Notes: generated by a model not told the origin, from the sequence alone. DNA of 31,650 bases from JAKACA01 sp050010115 (GCA_050010115.1 JBEKLQ010000096.1:1-31650); one strand, 5' to 3'; shown: positions 7,484 through 15,583, counted from the stretch's first letter. Numbers and translations are program-made.

Positions 7484-8389
7484 CTACCGATCGCGTGGCG
7501 CGCCCCCTTGCTGCGGAACAGCCTTGACTGCTGCGTCGTAGACGGCACTTCGCCCGACTCCTCGCCTGGCCGACACCTCCCGCACGGCGTCCCGCCGGGA
7601 TAGCCCGGCACCGACCAACGACTCCACCTCGGCTGCCAGCTCGCCGGCGCTCGGCAGCTCGGCACCCTCAGCCGGCGTGCCGCCGACCACCAAGACGAAT
7701 TCGCCACGGGGAGCGACCTCGGCAACACGCGCCGCTGCACCGCCCAGTGTCGTCCGCAACACCTCCTCGTGCAGCTTGGTCATCTCCCGGCAGACGGCCA
7801 CGGGGCGATGCGCACCGCAGACGGTCGCCAGATCGGCGAGCGTCGCCGCGATCCGGTGCGGTGCCTCGAAGCACACGCTCGGACAGGGGGACGATGCCAC
7901 GTCAGCCAGCCGAGCTCGGCGTGCCGCCCCGCTGCGGGGAAGGAACCCCTCAAACCTCCAGCGATCGAGGCGCATCCCCGAGACTACGAGGGCCGCGAGC
8001 ACCGCCGAGGGCCCCGGCACGACCGTGATGCGAAAACCCGCTTCAGCGGCAGCCGCGACGAGGCGCTCACCCGGGTCCGACACCGCCGGTGTGCCGGCGT
8101 CGCTGACGAGGGCGACCGTGCGCCCGGAAGCGAGCTCCGACAACAGCCAAGGCACTCGCTCGGCCTCGTTGTGAGCGTGCAGGGACTTGAGTTGTCGAGC
8201 GGCGATGTCGAGGCGCTTCAGCATCGCGCCGGTGTGACGCGTATCCTCGCAGCAGACGACATCGGCGGTGCCGAGCGCCGCCGCGGCGCGAGGGGACAAA
8301 TCACCGAGATTGCCGATCGGCGTGGAGACGAGCACCAACTCCCCGCCGGCGGCCGAGTGTCCTTCGCCGCCGTCCGGCGGCTGGCTCAC
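7484..8389 (-). CDS. rsmI: 16S rRNA (cytidine(1402)-2'-O)-methyltransferase RsmI
   Basis: The 301-aa product belongs to the tetrapyrrole-methylase fold family. Characteristic pieces are VSTPIGNLGDLSPRA near residues 21-35, CCEDTRHTGAML (about 46-57), VALVSDAGTPAVSDPG (about 91-106), and VPGPSAVLAALVVSG (about 122-136). RsmI 2'-O-methylates C1402 in the 30S decoding centre. A C-terminal helical tail (SRRDAVREVSARRG) is present, as in long RsmI versions. The start is the GTG at 8389, which overlaps the DUF192 stop as GTGA, so the two genes are translationally coupled. The gene is followed 10 nt later by metG. Confidence 0.95.
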   Translation of the reverse strand: MSQPPDGGEGHSAAGGELVLVSTPIGNLGDLSPRAAAALGTADVVCCEDTRHTGAMLKRLDIAARQLKSLHAHNEAERVPWLLSELASGRTVALVSDAGTPAVSDPGERLVAAAAEAGFRITVVPGPSAVLAALVVSGMRLDRWRFEGFLPRSGAARRARLADVASSPCPSVCFEAPHRIAATLADLATVCGAHRPVAVCREMTKLHEEVLRTTLGGAAARVAEVAPRGEFVLVVGGTPAEGAELPSAGELAAEVESLVGAGLSRRDAVREVSARRGVGRSAVYDAAVKAVPQQGGAPRDR

Positions 8390-8715
8390 TCCTTGATCTC
8401 CAAGCGATCACCGATCTTGAGACCCCACCGATCGAACGCGCCAGCCTCCGCCTCGACTATTGAGCGGGCCCGCAACCGAGGGTAGGTGACACGGTGCGGC
8501 CGGAGCGTCGTCATGTCGATGACGACGAGATCGCGATCGAGCCACGCGACGTCGATCACAAAACGCATCCCCACCGAATGCACACCTTTCGTATGCGGGA
8601 GCACCAAGGCTCCGGAGAGCCCGGACCGCCCGAGCAGGCCACGGTTGCGCGCCAGGAACGACTGCGCCACATCGGCACTCGCGAGCACGTCTCCGTCACG
8701 GAGCAACCACGCCAT
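8386..8715 (-). CDS. DUF192 family protein
   Basis: This 109-aa protein covers the whole DUF192 domain. Family features are the segment FLARNRGLLGRSGL (about 20-33), KGVHSVGMRFVIDVAWLD (about 43-60) and the ending WGLKIGDRLEIK. The biochemical role of DUF192 is not established; many members are secreted, but this one has no signal peptide. It is the first gene of the operon leading to rsmI (4-nt overlap). A CAGAAT sequence 9 nt before the ATG could be its -10 box. Only 48 bp separate it from the divergent bL37 gene. Confidence 0.85.
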   Translation of the reverse strand: MAWLLRDGDVLASADVAQSFLARNRGLLGRSGLSGALVLPHTKGVHSVGMRFVIDVAWLDRDLVVIDMTTLRPHRVTYPRLRARSIVEAEAGAFDRWGLKIGDRLEIKE

Positions 8716-8724
8716 CAGAACCGG

Positions 8725-8730
8725 ATTCTG
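8725..8730 (-). promoter_or_regulatory. Possible -10 box of the DUF192-rsmI-metG operon
   Basis: On the minus strand, CAGAAT lies 9 nt before the ATG of the DUF192 gene. It is a weak match, proposed because no SD is visible and the divergent bL37 promoter sits in the same 48-bp gap. Confidence 0.25.
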
Positions 8731-8747
8731 TCACGCGAGAGGCCCGC

Positions 8748-8753
8748 TACACT
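8748..8753 (+). promoter_or_regulatory. Probable -10 box of the bL37 gene
   Basis: TACACT is followed by exactly 10 nt and the GTG start. The spacing is identical to that at the bS22 gene. No SD lies between. Confidence 0.5.
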
Positions 8754-8763
8754 CTGCGCCACT

Positions 8764-8847
8764 GTGTCGAAGAGAACCACGAAGCGGAAGCTCCGCAAGA
8801 AGAAGAAGGCCAACCACGGCAAGAAGCCCAACTGCGGCAGGGGCTGA
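8764..8847 (+). CDS. Large ribosomal subunit protein bL37
   Basis: This 27-residue basic peptide starts (M)SKRTTKRKLRKKKKANHGK and ends KPNCGRG. The KANHGKKPN core matches the short actinobacterial protein identified in mycobacterial 50S structures as bL37, which is about 24 aa. This version has a slightly longer C-terminus with a Cys. The start codon is GTG, with a TACACT box 10 nt upstream and no SD, again pointing to leaderless translation. It stands alone on the plus strand, between the divergent DUF192 operon and the convergent GDPD gene. It is far below normal gene-calling cut-offs. Confidence 0.85.
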   Translation: MSKRTTKRKLRKKKKANHGKKPNCGRG

Positions 8848-8875
8848 CGCCTTCAGGAGTCACTGATCGCCGGCG

Positions 8876-9736
8876 TTAGGGTCGCCAGGCGATGCCCCGG
8901 GTGTTCAGCACTTCCACGAGCACGCTCGGCTCGTCGCTGATGATCCCGTCGACGCCGATATCGCACAACTGCTCCATCTCGTCGCGGTCGTTGATCGTCC
9001 ACACGTGCACTGCCAGCCCAGCTGAATGGGCTGACTCGACGAACTCCTCGTCCACGACGACGAGGTCATGGAAGGTCGCCGGCACCTGCAACGCTACGTG
9101 GCGACTCACTTCTGGAGGCGGTGCTTCTCCGGCGCGGACCGCCCGGAAGAACGTCCCCACCGCGAGTGTGCCCGCTGACGTGGCGATCTCCGGTGCGTAC
9201 TCGGAGAAGGCAGCGGTGGCTCCGTCGATGAACGACGCCACGATCACGTCGTCCGTGCGTCCGTGCTCGCGGATCAAGTCGGCAAGCAGGCGTTCGTAGG
9301 CAACGACATCAGGCGCCGTGCGCTTGATGTCGAGGTTCAGCGGGATGCCAGGCGTGCAGTCGAGGACCTCGGTAAGGGTCGCGATCCCGAACGAATGGTC
9401 TGCGGGGGCACGGCCCCTGAAGCTGTAGGCGGACGGCTCACAGTCGCTCTGCACGTCCTCGCCCGGAACGAACCAGTAGGAGTTGTCGAGCTCCAGGAGC
9501 TCGGCGAGCGAGTACGAGGCAATCTGACCGGCCACGTTCGTCGTGCGGTCGAGCGTCGGATCGTGACAGACGACGAGGTGGCCATCCGCCGTGGCGTGGA
9601 CGTCGAGCTCGATCGCCGTCGCTCCCCCCTCGATCGCCCGCCGGATGGCGTACAGCGTGCTTGAAGGGGCCTCGCGGGCACCGCCCTGGTGGGCGAAGCA
9701 GATCACACGACGGCCAAGCCAGGGGTTTTCCGGCAC
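8876..9736 (-). CDS. Glycerophosphodiester phosphodiesterase family protein
   Basis: The 286-aa product is a GDPD-type TIM barrel. It keeps AIELDVHATADGHLVVCHDP (about residues 40-59), with the metal-binding ELD and the catalytic His of the HDP segment. It also has LNLDIK in place of the usual IEIK, and the C-terminal HVWTIND and VDGIISDEP strands. Two signature elements are altered: the N-terminal HRG reads HQG (FAHQGG), and the usual PENT reads PSST, removing a Glu that normally binds the metal. The reaction of the family is hydrolysis of glycerophosphodiesters to glycerol-3-phosphate and an alcohol. Activity here is uncertain because of these changes. There is no signal peptide, so it is probably cytosolic. 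The start is the GTG at 9736, divergent from the unknown gene at 9794. Confidence 0.85.
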   Translation of the reverse strand: MPENPWLGRRVICFAHQGGAREAPSSTLYAIRRAIEGGATAIELDVHATADGHLVVCHDPTLDRTTNVAGQIASYSLAELLELDNSYWFVPGEDVQSDCEPSAYSFRGRAPADHSFGIATLTEVLDCTPGIPLNLDIKRTAPDVVAYERLLADLIREHGRTDDVIVASFIDGATAAFSEYAPEIATSAGTLAVGTFFRAVRAGEAPPPEVSRHVALQVPATFHDLVVVDEEFVESAHSAGLAVHVWTINDRDEMEQLCDIGVDGIISDEPSVLVEVLNTRGIAWRP

Positions 9737-9777
9737 GCCTCGTGTCTACCAGGTCTCTGCTCTGTCGCTGCGGGAAC

Positions 9778-9783
9778 TATCGT
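9778..9783 (+). promoter_or_regulatory. Probable -10 box of the unknown gene at 9794
   Basis: TATCGT is followed by exactly 10 nt and then the ATG, with no SD. The arrangement is the same as at bS22 and bL37. Confidence 0.4.
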
Positions 9784-9793
9784 CGGCAGCGCC

Positions 9794-10399
9794 ATGATCG
9801 ACCACATCCTCCTCGACGTCATCGGGGCGATCCGTGAAGCGTTCGAGGGTGCGCTCCTCGAGCAACAGGCCGTCGAGGAGCGCTTCCAGGTCGACGTATT
9901 CCTCGGCGACGTGTCGTTCGAGACCTCGTACAGCTTGCCCGGCGAGGGTAACCCGGCTCGGGTGCGCGCCGATCTCACGCTCGACTGGCCGACTTGGAGC
10001 CAGAGCTCCTACCGGTCCTGGTCGATCGGGGAGAGCGCGGCGGAGCCGCCAGAGCTGATCCTGGAACTGGCGTTCCGGCTGCAGAATCTCGTGGGCGCAC
10101 CGGACCACGCCAAGATCCTCACCGTGCTCGACCCTGAGGGCCCGCAAATCGGTTCCGAGCATCTGGAGCGAGCGGCCCCGACCTTGGAGCAGTGCTTCGA
10201 TGGTGCGCCCGAGCCCACCTGCGCGTTCGAGGTCGCCTACCAGGGAAGCCTGCGCCTCGACGACAGCGTGCTCGAGGACCCGTCGAAGCTGGACGAGGAG
10301 ATCGCCACGCTCGCCCGCTGGGTGGCCAGCGCGCTCGTGCGCCTGGCGGACCTGCAACTGGCGTTCCGACCACCCGAAGAGGACACCCTGCCGGGCTGA
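9794..10399 (+). CDS. Uncharacterised protein
   Basis: This 201-aa acidic protein starts MIDHILLDVIGAIREAFEGA. I do not recognise a family. It has a predicted N-terminal helix, a central beta-rich part (QVDVFLGDVSFETSYSLP, then VRADLTLDWPTW) and a C-terminal helical part (EEIATLARWVASALVRLADL). It has no signal peptide, membrane segment or metal motif. Coding potential is supported by consistent GC-rich third positions, a sensible composition, and the tight fit between a divergent GDPD gene and a convergent PfkB kinase gene. The ATG at 9794 is preferred over upstream in-frame starts that would overlap the GDPD gene, and it has a TATCGT box 10 nt upstream. Confidence 0.75.
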   Translation: MIDHILLDVIGAIREAFEGALLEQQAVEERFQVDVFLGDVSFETSYSLPGEGNPARVRADLTLDWPTWSQSSYRSWSIGESAAEPPELILELAFRLQNLVGAPDHAKILTVLDPEGPQIGSEHLERAAPTLEQCFDGAPEPTCAFEVAYQGSLRLDDSVLEDPSKLDEEIATLARWVASALVRLADLQLAFRPPEEDTLPG

Positions 10400-10424
10400 G
10401 CCTTCGACGCGCCGCGCTGGGTGC

Positions 10425-11462
10425 TCAGCCGCTGAACAGGCCCTCGGGTATCGCATCCTGCAGCCGGATCGCGGGGCGCGCCCCGAGGTGCCCGATGACC
10501 TCAGCAGCTGCGAAGCTCCCAATACGGAGTGCGCCCTCCGGGCCGGCGCCGTGGGTGAGCCCGTACAGGAACCCCGCAGCGAACAAGTCACCCGCGCCGG
10601 TCGTGTCCACGACGTGGGCGACCTCGTCGGCCCTGACGGCCGCCTCGCCATCAGGTGTCACCACGAACGCCCCCGATGCCCCGAGCGTCACGACCGCGAC
10701 AGATCCGTCACGCCTCAAGGCGGCGGCCGCACCGGCGACAGAGTCGGCTCCGGTCAAGCCGAGCGCCTCGTCAGCGTTGCCGAGCAGTACGTCGACGGCC
10801 CCACCGAACACCATCTCTAAGATGCGATCCCGGTGCCGAGACACGACGAACGGGTCTGACAGAGAGAGGGCCACCAGCGTCGAGGCGCCCTCGGCGAGCT
10901 CCATAGCCCGGTCCAGTGCCGCCGCCGCCGCCGGGGCATCGAGGAGATAGCCCTCGACATAGACGACCCGGGCTCGGTCGACGCCTGCCTGCTCGACCGT
11001 CTCGGCTGCCAGCTCGCTGGCCGCACCAAGGCTCGTCGCCATCGAACGCTCTCCCCTGGTGGCGACGAGGACGTGGCACACACCGGTCGGCAGCCCGCTC
11101 GAGACGGTCGTCACACTGGCTGCCACGCCCAACTGCTGAAGGTCCGATGCGTACCATGACCCAGCCTTGTCGTCCCCGACTGCCCCGGCGAAGCCCGGCG
11201 AACCACCGAGCGATGCGATGCCGGCCGCCGTGTTGGCGGCCGATCCGCCCGCGACCTCGTGCCACCCGCTGAAGGCTCGCTCGATCTCGGCGGCGCGCTC
11301 ACCATCGACCAGCGTCATCGCTCCCAGTTCCAACCGAGCCGAGACAACATCGTCCAACGTCGCATGCGCAAGGCGGTCCACGAGCGCGTGGCCGAGGCAC
11401 AGCACGTCGATGGGTCGGTCGTTCCAGTTGTCAGCACGAAAGGGCCATGGTGGATCGGGCAC
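10425..11462 (-). CDS. PfkB family carbohydrate kinase, adenosine-kinase-like
   Basis: This 345-aa ribokinase-fold enzyme has the PfkB signature 1 region GGSAANTAAGIASLGG (72-87) and signature 2 DTTGAGDLFAAGFLYG (286-301), with the anion-hole GAGD and catalytic Asp at 292. The early LGHALVDRLA strand resembles bacterial adenosine-kinase-like proteins, so the substrate may be adenosine or another nucleoside or sugar; specificity cannot be read from sequence. The start is the GTG at 11462. A TACCGT box 8 nt upstream on the minus strand and no SD suggest a leaderless transcript. The gene is divergent from the aminopeptidase gene across 64 bp and converges with the unknown gene ending at 10399. 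Confidence 0.9.
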   Translation of the reverse strand: MPDPPWPFRADNWNDRPIDVLCLGHALVDRLAHATLDDVVSARLELGAMTLVDGERAAEIERAFSGWHEVAGGSAANTAAGIASLGGSPGFAGAVGDDKAGSWYASDLQQLGVAASVTTVSSGLPTGVCHVLVATRGERSMATSLGAASELAAETVEQAGVDRARVVYVEGYLLDAPAAAAALDRAMELAEGASTLVALSLSDPFVVSRHRDRILEMVFGGAVDVLLGNADEALGLTGADSVAGAAAALRRDGSVAVVTLGASGAFVVTPDGEAAVRADEVAHVVDTTGAGDLFAAGFLYGLTHGAGPEGALRIGSFAAAEVIGHLGARPAIRLQDAIPEGLFSG

Positions 11463-11470
11463 GGGCCGAG

Positions 11471-11476
11471 ACGGTA
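11471..11476 (-). promoter_or_regulatory. Probable -10 box of the PfkB kinase gene
   Basis: On the minus strand, TACCGT lies 8 nt before the GTG start without an SD in between. It faces the aminopeptidase promoter within the same short divergent region. Confidence 0.4.
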
Positions 11477-11512
11477 GCTGCTCCCCGGGACCGGGGCCTC
11501 ACACACGGCAGT

Positions 11513-11518
11513 TAGCCT
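11513..11518 (+). promoter_or_regulatory. Probable -10 box of the M1 aminopeptidase gene
   Basis: TAGCCT lies 8 nt before the ATG at 11527, with no SD. The identical TAGCCT hexamer precedes the acyl-CoA dehydrogenase gene. Confidence 0.4.
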
Positions 11519-11526
11519 GCGACCTC

Positions 11527-14175
11527 ATGACGACCGAAGACGGCGACGACGCCGACTACCGGCTCCCACGCAACGCCATCCCCCGGCGTTACTCGCTCGA
11601 ACTCGCTCCCGACCTCGGCTCGGCCAGCTTCCGCGGCCACGTCGCCATCGAGATCGACCTTACCGAGCCCATCGGCCAGATCGTTCTCAATGCCGCCGAG
11701 CTCGAGGTGTCAGACGTCACGCTCCACAAGATCGGGAGCGCAGAGAGGCAGCCGCTGGGCGTGAGCCTCGACGAGACACTCGAGCGCGCTGTGTTCACCC
11801 TCCCCGACACGGTCGAACCGGGCTCGTACGTGCTCGAGTGCGCGTTCTCCGGTGTGCTGAACGACAAGCTGCGGGGCTTCTACCGGAGTCGGTTCACGGA
11901 TCCTGACGGCATCGAGCACACGCTCGCCACGACTCATTTCGAGTCCACCGACGCGCGCCGAGCGTTCCCGTGCTTCGACGAACCGGACATGAAGGCGGTC
12001 TTCTCGATCGCCCTCGATATCGACGACAGCCTGTTCGCAGTGTCGAACGGGGCGGAGATCTCCGCAACTCCGAGTGGTGAGGGCCGCAAGCGGATCGCCT
12101 ACGAGGACACGATCATCATGTCCACGTACCTGGTGTGCTTCGTGATCGGGCCGCTCGAGGCAAGCAATCCCGTGCATGTCGGCAACACACCGATCCGGGT
12201 GATCACACCCATCGGCAGACTGCACCTCACACCGTTCGCGCTCGAGGTGGCCGTGCACGCCCTCAAGTGGTACACGGAGTACTTCAGCCTCCCCTACCCC
12301 GCCTCCAAGCTCGACCTCGTCGACGTGCCCGACTTCGCCCAAGGGGCCATGGAGAACCTTGGTTGTGTCACGTTCCGCGAGACGGACCTCCTCTGTGACC
12401 CGGAGACATCATCGATCCCGGAGCTCAGCCGTATCGCCGAAGTGATCGAGCACGAGATCGCTCACATGTGGTTCGGCGACCTCGTCACGATGAAGTGGTG
12501 GAACGGGATCTGGCTGAACGAGGCGTTCGCCACGTTCATGAGCATCCTGTGCCTCGACGACTTCCGTCCCGAGTGGCAGCGGTGGGTGACCTTCGGTCGG
12601 GAGAAGGACCACGCGCTCGCGATCGACGCCCTCCACTCGACGCGCCCGATCGAATTCGGCGTGCGCGAGCCCGAAGAGGCCGAGGCGATGTTCGACGCGC
12701 TCACCTACCTGAAGGGCGGCAGCGTCGTGCGGATGCTCCAGCAGTACCTCGGTGGGGACCGGTTCCGGGACGGCGTGCGGCGGTACCTCGAGACGCACCA
12801 GTTCGGGAACACCGAGACGACGGACCTGTGGGATGCCATCGAGTCGGTTGCCACTGACCAACCGGTACGAGCGCTCATGGACAGCTGGATCCTCCAAGGT
12901 GGCTCGCCGCTCGTCACAGCTCGGCGCCGCGGCGACGAGCTGGAGCTGACACAACAGCCCTTCTCGTGGCTGCCATTGGGCGAGCTCGACCAGTCCACCG
13001 GCGAATCGTCCGCGATCGGCCACGACTGGATCATCCCGATCCGGATCGCCGAGCGCACCCCAGGCACGATCCCCGGAGCCGCCGGAGAGGTGGAACCGGT
13101 TCAAGCGGTGCTGCTCGGTCCTGCACCGAACGCCTCGGAGGTGCTGCGAGTCCGGATCGGCGGCGGTCTCCCGGTCGTCAATGCCGGTGGCTCGGGTGCT
13201 TACCGTCTGCGCTACCACGGCCAGTTGCTGGAGGAGATCAGGGCGAACCTCACCAGCCTGACGGCGCTCGAGCGCTTCAACCTCGTCTCGGACATGTGGG
13301 CCGCGACACTCGCGAGAGTCTCACCGCTCGACGACTTCCTCTCACTTGCTCGGAGCCTCCGCGGCGAGTCGGATCCCAACGTCTGGGGTGTGGTGATCAG
13401 CGCCATGGTGATGCTCGACATCGTGGTCGGCACCGACGATCGGCCCGCGCTCCAGCAGGTGATCCGGGATCTGTTCGGACCGGAGATCGAGCGATTGGGC
13501 TTTGACCGGCAGGTCGACGACACCCAGGAGATCTCGCGTGCTCGCGCCGCGTTCATCTCGGTCCTCGGCACCGTGGGCGCCGACGAGACCGTGCGCGCCC
13601 GGGCGCGTGACGCCTTCGCCCAAGCGAGCGCGACCACCACAGCGCTGCCCTCTGACACTGCGGAGTCGATCCTTCAGGTGGTCTCGTATTCAGGAGGCCG
13701 GGCGGAATTCGACGCCCTGCGTGACCGATTCGAGCACCCGATCGACCCGATCGATCAGATCCGGCACCTAGGGGCGATGTCGTGCATCCGCGTCCCCGAG
13801 CTGATTGCCGAGTTGCAGGAGATGGCACGGAGCGAGATCCGTAGCCAGGACGCGCCCTCGGTGTTGCGCGCGCTGTTGGCGAACACAGCCGCCGGAGCGT
13901 CTACCTGGAAGTTCGTGACCGAGCACTGGGACGAGTTGCGGGAGCGCTTCCCGACCCACTCGATACCGTCGATGCTGGGTGGGATCTCCCGGCTTGCGGA
14001 CATCGACGCCGACGGGAAACCGGTCCTTGCCGGCGCCGTGCGTGCGTTCCTCGCCGACCACCCGCTCGGTGGGCACCAGCGGACCGTCGAACAGGCTCTT
14101 GAGCGCTTGGCAGTCAATGTGGGTTTCGTGCAGGAGCAGCGGCCGACGCTCGGCGAGCTGCTCGGCAAGTCCTGA
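11527..14175 (+). CDS. M1 family metallopeptidase (aminopeptidase N type)
   Basis: The 882-aa product is a full-length gluzincin aminopeptidase. The N-terminal beta domain is followed by the exopeptidase motif GAMEN (about residue 273) and the zinc site HEIAH (about 309-313), with the third zinc ligand in NEAF (about 332). A C-terminal ERAP1_C-like helical domain extends to the end (about 560-880). These enzymes remove N-terminal residues from peptides using one Zn2+. There is no signal peptide, so a cytoplasmic peptide-recycling role is likely. The ATG at 11527 is chosen because the preceding in-frame sequence lacks family character and overlaps the divergent kinase gene. A perfect hairpin follows the stop codon directly. 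Confidence 0.95.
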   Translation: MTTEDGDDADYRLPRNAIPRRYSLELAPDLGSASFRGHVAIEIDLTEPIGQIVLNAAELEVSDVTLHKIGSAERQPLGVSLDETLERAVFTLPDTVEPGSYVLECAFSGVLNDKLRGFYRSRFTDPDGIEHTLATTHFESTDARRAFPCFDEPDMKAVFSIALDIDDSLFAVSNGAEISATPSGEGRKRIAYEDTIIMSTYLVCFVIGPLEASNPVHVGNTPIRVITPIGRLHLTPFALEVAVHALKWYTEYFSLPYPASKLDLVDVPDFAQGAMENLGCVTFRETDLLCDPETSSIPELSRIAEVIEHEIAHMWFGDLVTMKWWNGIWLNEAFATFMSILCLDDFRPEWQRWVTFGREKDHALAIDALHSTRPIEFGVREPEEAEAMFDALTYLKGGSVVRMLQQYLGGDRFRDGVRRYLETHQFGNTETTDLWDAIESVATDQPVRALMDSWILQGGSPLVTARRRGDELELTQQPFSWLPLGELDQSTGESSAIGHDWIIPIRIAERTPGTIPGAAGEVEPVQAVLLGPAPNASEVLRVRIGGGLPVVNAGGSGAYRLRYHGQLLEEIRANLTSLTALERFNLVSDMWAATLARVSPLDDFLSLARSLRGESDPNVWGVVISAMVMLDIVVGTDDRPALQQVIRDLFGPEIERLGFDRQVDDTQEISRARAAFISVLGTVGADETVRARARDAFAQASATTTALPSDTAESILQVVSYSGGRAEFDALRDRFEHPIDPIDQIRHLGAMSCIRVPELIAELQEMARSEIRSQDAPSVLRALLANTAAGASTWKFVTEHWDELRERFPTHSIPSMLGGISRLADIDADGKPVLAGAVRAFLADHPLGGHQRTVEQALERLAVNVGFVQEQRPTLGELLGKS

Positions 14176-14190
14176 CCGGCCGCAGGCCGG
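14176..14190 (+). terminator. Hairpin directly after the aminopeptidase stop
   Basis: CCGGCC-GCA-GGCCGG is a perfect 6-bp GC-only stem with a 3-nt loop that begins at the first base after the TGA. There is no T-run, as is usual for high-GC actinobacterial terminators. It may be a terminator, or an mRNA-stabilising structure between co-transcribed genes. Confidence 0.35.
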
Positions 14191-14221
14191 GACACCGTCG
14201 GGTCGCGGAGCACGGCGCCCG

Positions 14222-14815
14222 ATGAACCTCGCCGTTGCGGTCGCCACGGGAGCGCTCGTCATCCCTGCCGAGCTACCGGACAAGACGTTCATCTCGTGCG
14301 TCGTGCTGGCTTCGCGCAACCGTGCCCTGCCCGTCTACATCGGCGCGGGTCTGGCGCTCACGGTTCAGGCACTGATCGCCGTCGTCGCCGGCGGCCTGCT
14401 GGCGTTGCTCCCACACACCGCCGTGCGGATCGTGGTGGCGGCGCTGTTCATCGGGGGCGCGCTGTACCTCATCTTCGTACCTGAGAAGGCCGAGCAAGCC
14501 AAGGGTGAGCGCCTCGGCGAGCACGTGATCCCCGTGATCTCGAACTGGCGCGTGATGCTGACGACGTTCTCCATCATCGCCCTGGCTGAATTCGGGGACA
14601 TCACCCAAGTGCTCATCGCCAACCTCACGGCCCGCTACCGGGATCCGGTGGGGGTGTTCCTGGGGGCGACTGTGGGTTTCTGGTTGGTGTCGGCCCTGGG
14701 GGTACTCGCCGGCAAGTCGATCACCCGGTACGTTCCCTTGGGTGTGGTCCGGCGTATCTCGGGCGTTGCCCTGCTCGGCTTCGGCATCTGGACGATCGTG
14801 AGCCTGGTCCGTTGA
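14222..14815 (+). CDS. TMEM165/GDT1 (UPF0016) family cation transporter
   Basis: This 197-aa membrane protein has about six hydrophobic segments in two homologous halves. Each half carries the family's acidic motif, ExGD[KR][TS] in consensus: ELPDKT near residue 18 in the first half and EFGDIT near residue 123 in the second. The family transports Mn2+/Ca2+ against protons in eukaryotes and exports Mn2+ in several bacteria. Here both motifs deviate by one residue (Gly to Pro; Lys/Arg to Ile), so the ion is uncertain. The gene follows the aminopeptidase by 46 nt. Its TGA stop overlaps the TTG start of the next methyltransferase, so those two are coupled. Confidence 0.9.
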   Translation: MNLAVAVATGALVIPAELPDKTFISCVVLASRNRALPVYIGAGLALTVQALIAVVAGGLLALLPHTAVRIVVAALFIGGALYLIFVPEKAEQAKGERLGEHVIPVISNWRVMLTTFSIIALAEFGDITQVLIANLTARYRDPVGVFLGATVGFWLVSALGVLAGKSITRYVPLGVVRRISGVALLGFGIWTIVSLVR

Positions 14816-15528
14816 GCACGCCCCCGCCGCCGACACCGACGGCCGAACGCGTGCTGGAGGCCGCGCGTGCGGCTACCGGCTTCATGCCCGACGACGAGGG
14901 CTTGGCTCTGAGTCGCGTGGCCGGTCTCGTCGGCAACCTGCCGGCCGGCGAAGGAGGTGACGTGATCATCGAGGTCGGGGCGTACTGCGGCCGATCCACG
15001 CTGTACCTCACCCACGGCATCCTCGCCGCCGCCTCCGGGAGGCACCAGGCGACCCGCCCGGCATCGCGCACGATCGTGTTCAGCGTGGACCACCACCACG
15101 GCTCGGAGGAGAATCAAGCGGGATGGGAGCACCACGACCCGGCGCTCGTAGATCCCGGCACGGGCCGTCTGGACACACTCGGGCGGTGGCGCGCCGCCGT
15201 CGAGGGTGCCGGCGTCGAGAACGAAGTGGTCGCCATGGTCGGAGACTCCCCCACGATCGCAGCCCGCTGGACAGCACCGGCGGGTCTGGTGTTCATCGAC
15301 GGCGGTCACGGCGCCGAGCCGGCGTGGGCCGACTACCGCGGCTGGGCCCCTCGCGTCGCCCCCGGTGGCTGGCTGGCGATCCATGACGTCTTCCCGGACC
15401 CGGCCGACGGCGGGAGACCCCCTTACGAGCTGTATTGCCGGGCCGTCGAGTCTGGCGCCTTCACCGAGGAGGCGTCTCTCGGCTGTGGCAGCCTGCGGGT
15501 CCTCAGGCGCCAGGCGTCTGGCTACTGA
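14812..15528 (+). CDS. Class I SAM-dependent methyltransferase (Methyltransf_24 type)
   Basis: This 238-aa protein has a Rossmann methyltransferase fold: motif I IIEVGAYCGRSTLYL (about 51-65), an acidic strand end VFSVDHHHG (about 88-96), GLVFIDGGHG (about 160-169), and GGWLAIHDVFPDP (about 184-196). The FIDGGH...HDV pattern resembles the catechol-O-methyltransferase/Methyltransf_24 group. The substrate is unknown. The likely start is the TTG at 14812, which overlaps the GDT1 stop codon. The last codons and the stop lie inside an exact 23-bp tandem duplication (15515-15560), so a second TGA follows 23 nt downstream, out of frame. Confidence 0.85.
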   Translation: MSTPPPPTPTAERVLEAARAATGFMPDDEGLALSRVAGLVGNLPAGEGGDVIIEVGAYCGRSTLYLTHGILAAASGRHQATRPASRTIVFSVDHHHGSEENQAGWEHHDPALVDPGTGRLDTLGRWRAAVEGAGVENEVVAMVGDSPTIAARWTAPAGLVFIDGGHGAEPAWADYRGWAPRVAPGGWLAIHDVFPDPADGGRPPYELYCRAVESGAFTEEASLGCGSLRVLRRQASGY

Positions 15529-15560
15529 ACGCTTCCACGTCTGGCTACTGAACGCTTCCA
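15515..15560 (+). repeat. Exact 23-bp tandem duplication over the methyltransferase stop codon
   Basis: Bases 15515-15537 are repeated without mismatch at 15538-15560; the unit begins CGTCTGGCTACTGAAC. The first copy contains the last codons (Gly-Tyr) and the TGA stop of the methyltransferase. The second copy lies in the intergenic region. Confidence 0.95.
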
Positions 15561-15573
15561 CAGTCCGCTCCAA

Positions 15574-15583
15574 GGTAATTACC
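15574..15583. promoter_or_regulatory. Perfect palindrome upstream of the phosphoesterase pair
   Basis: GGTAATTACC is a perfect 10-bp palindrome in an AT-richer patch about 170 bp upstream of the first phosphoesterase start. Its position fits a repressor or activator site, but no known operator is recognised. Confidence 0.25.
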
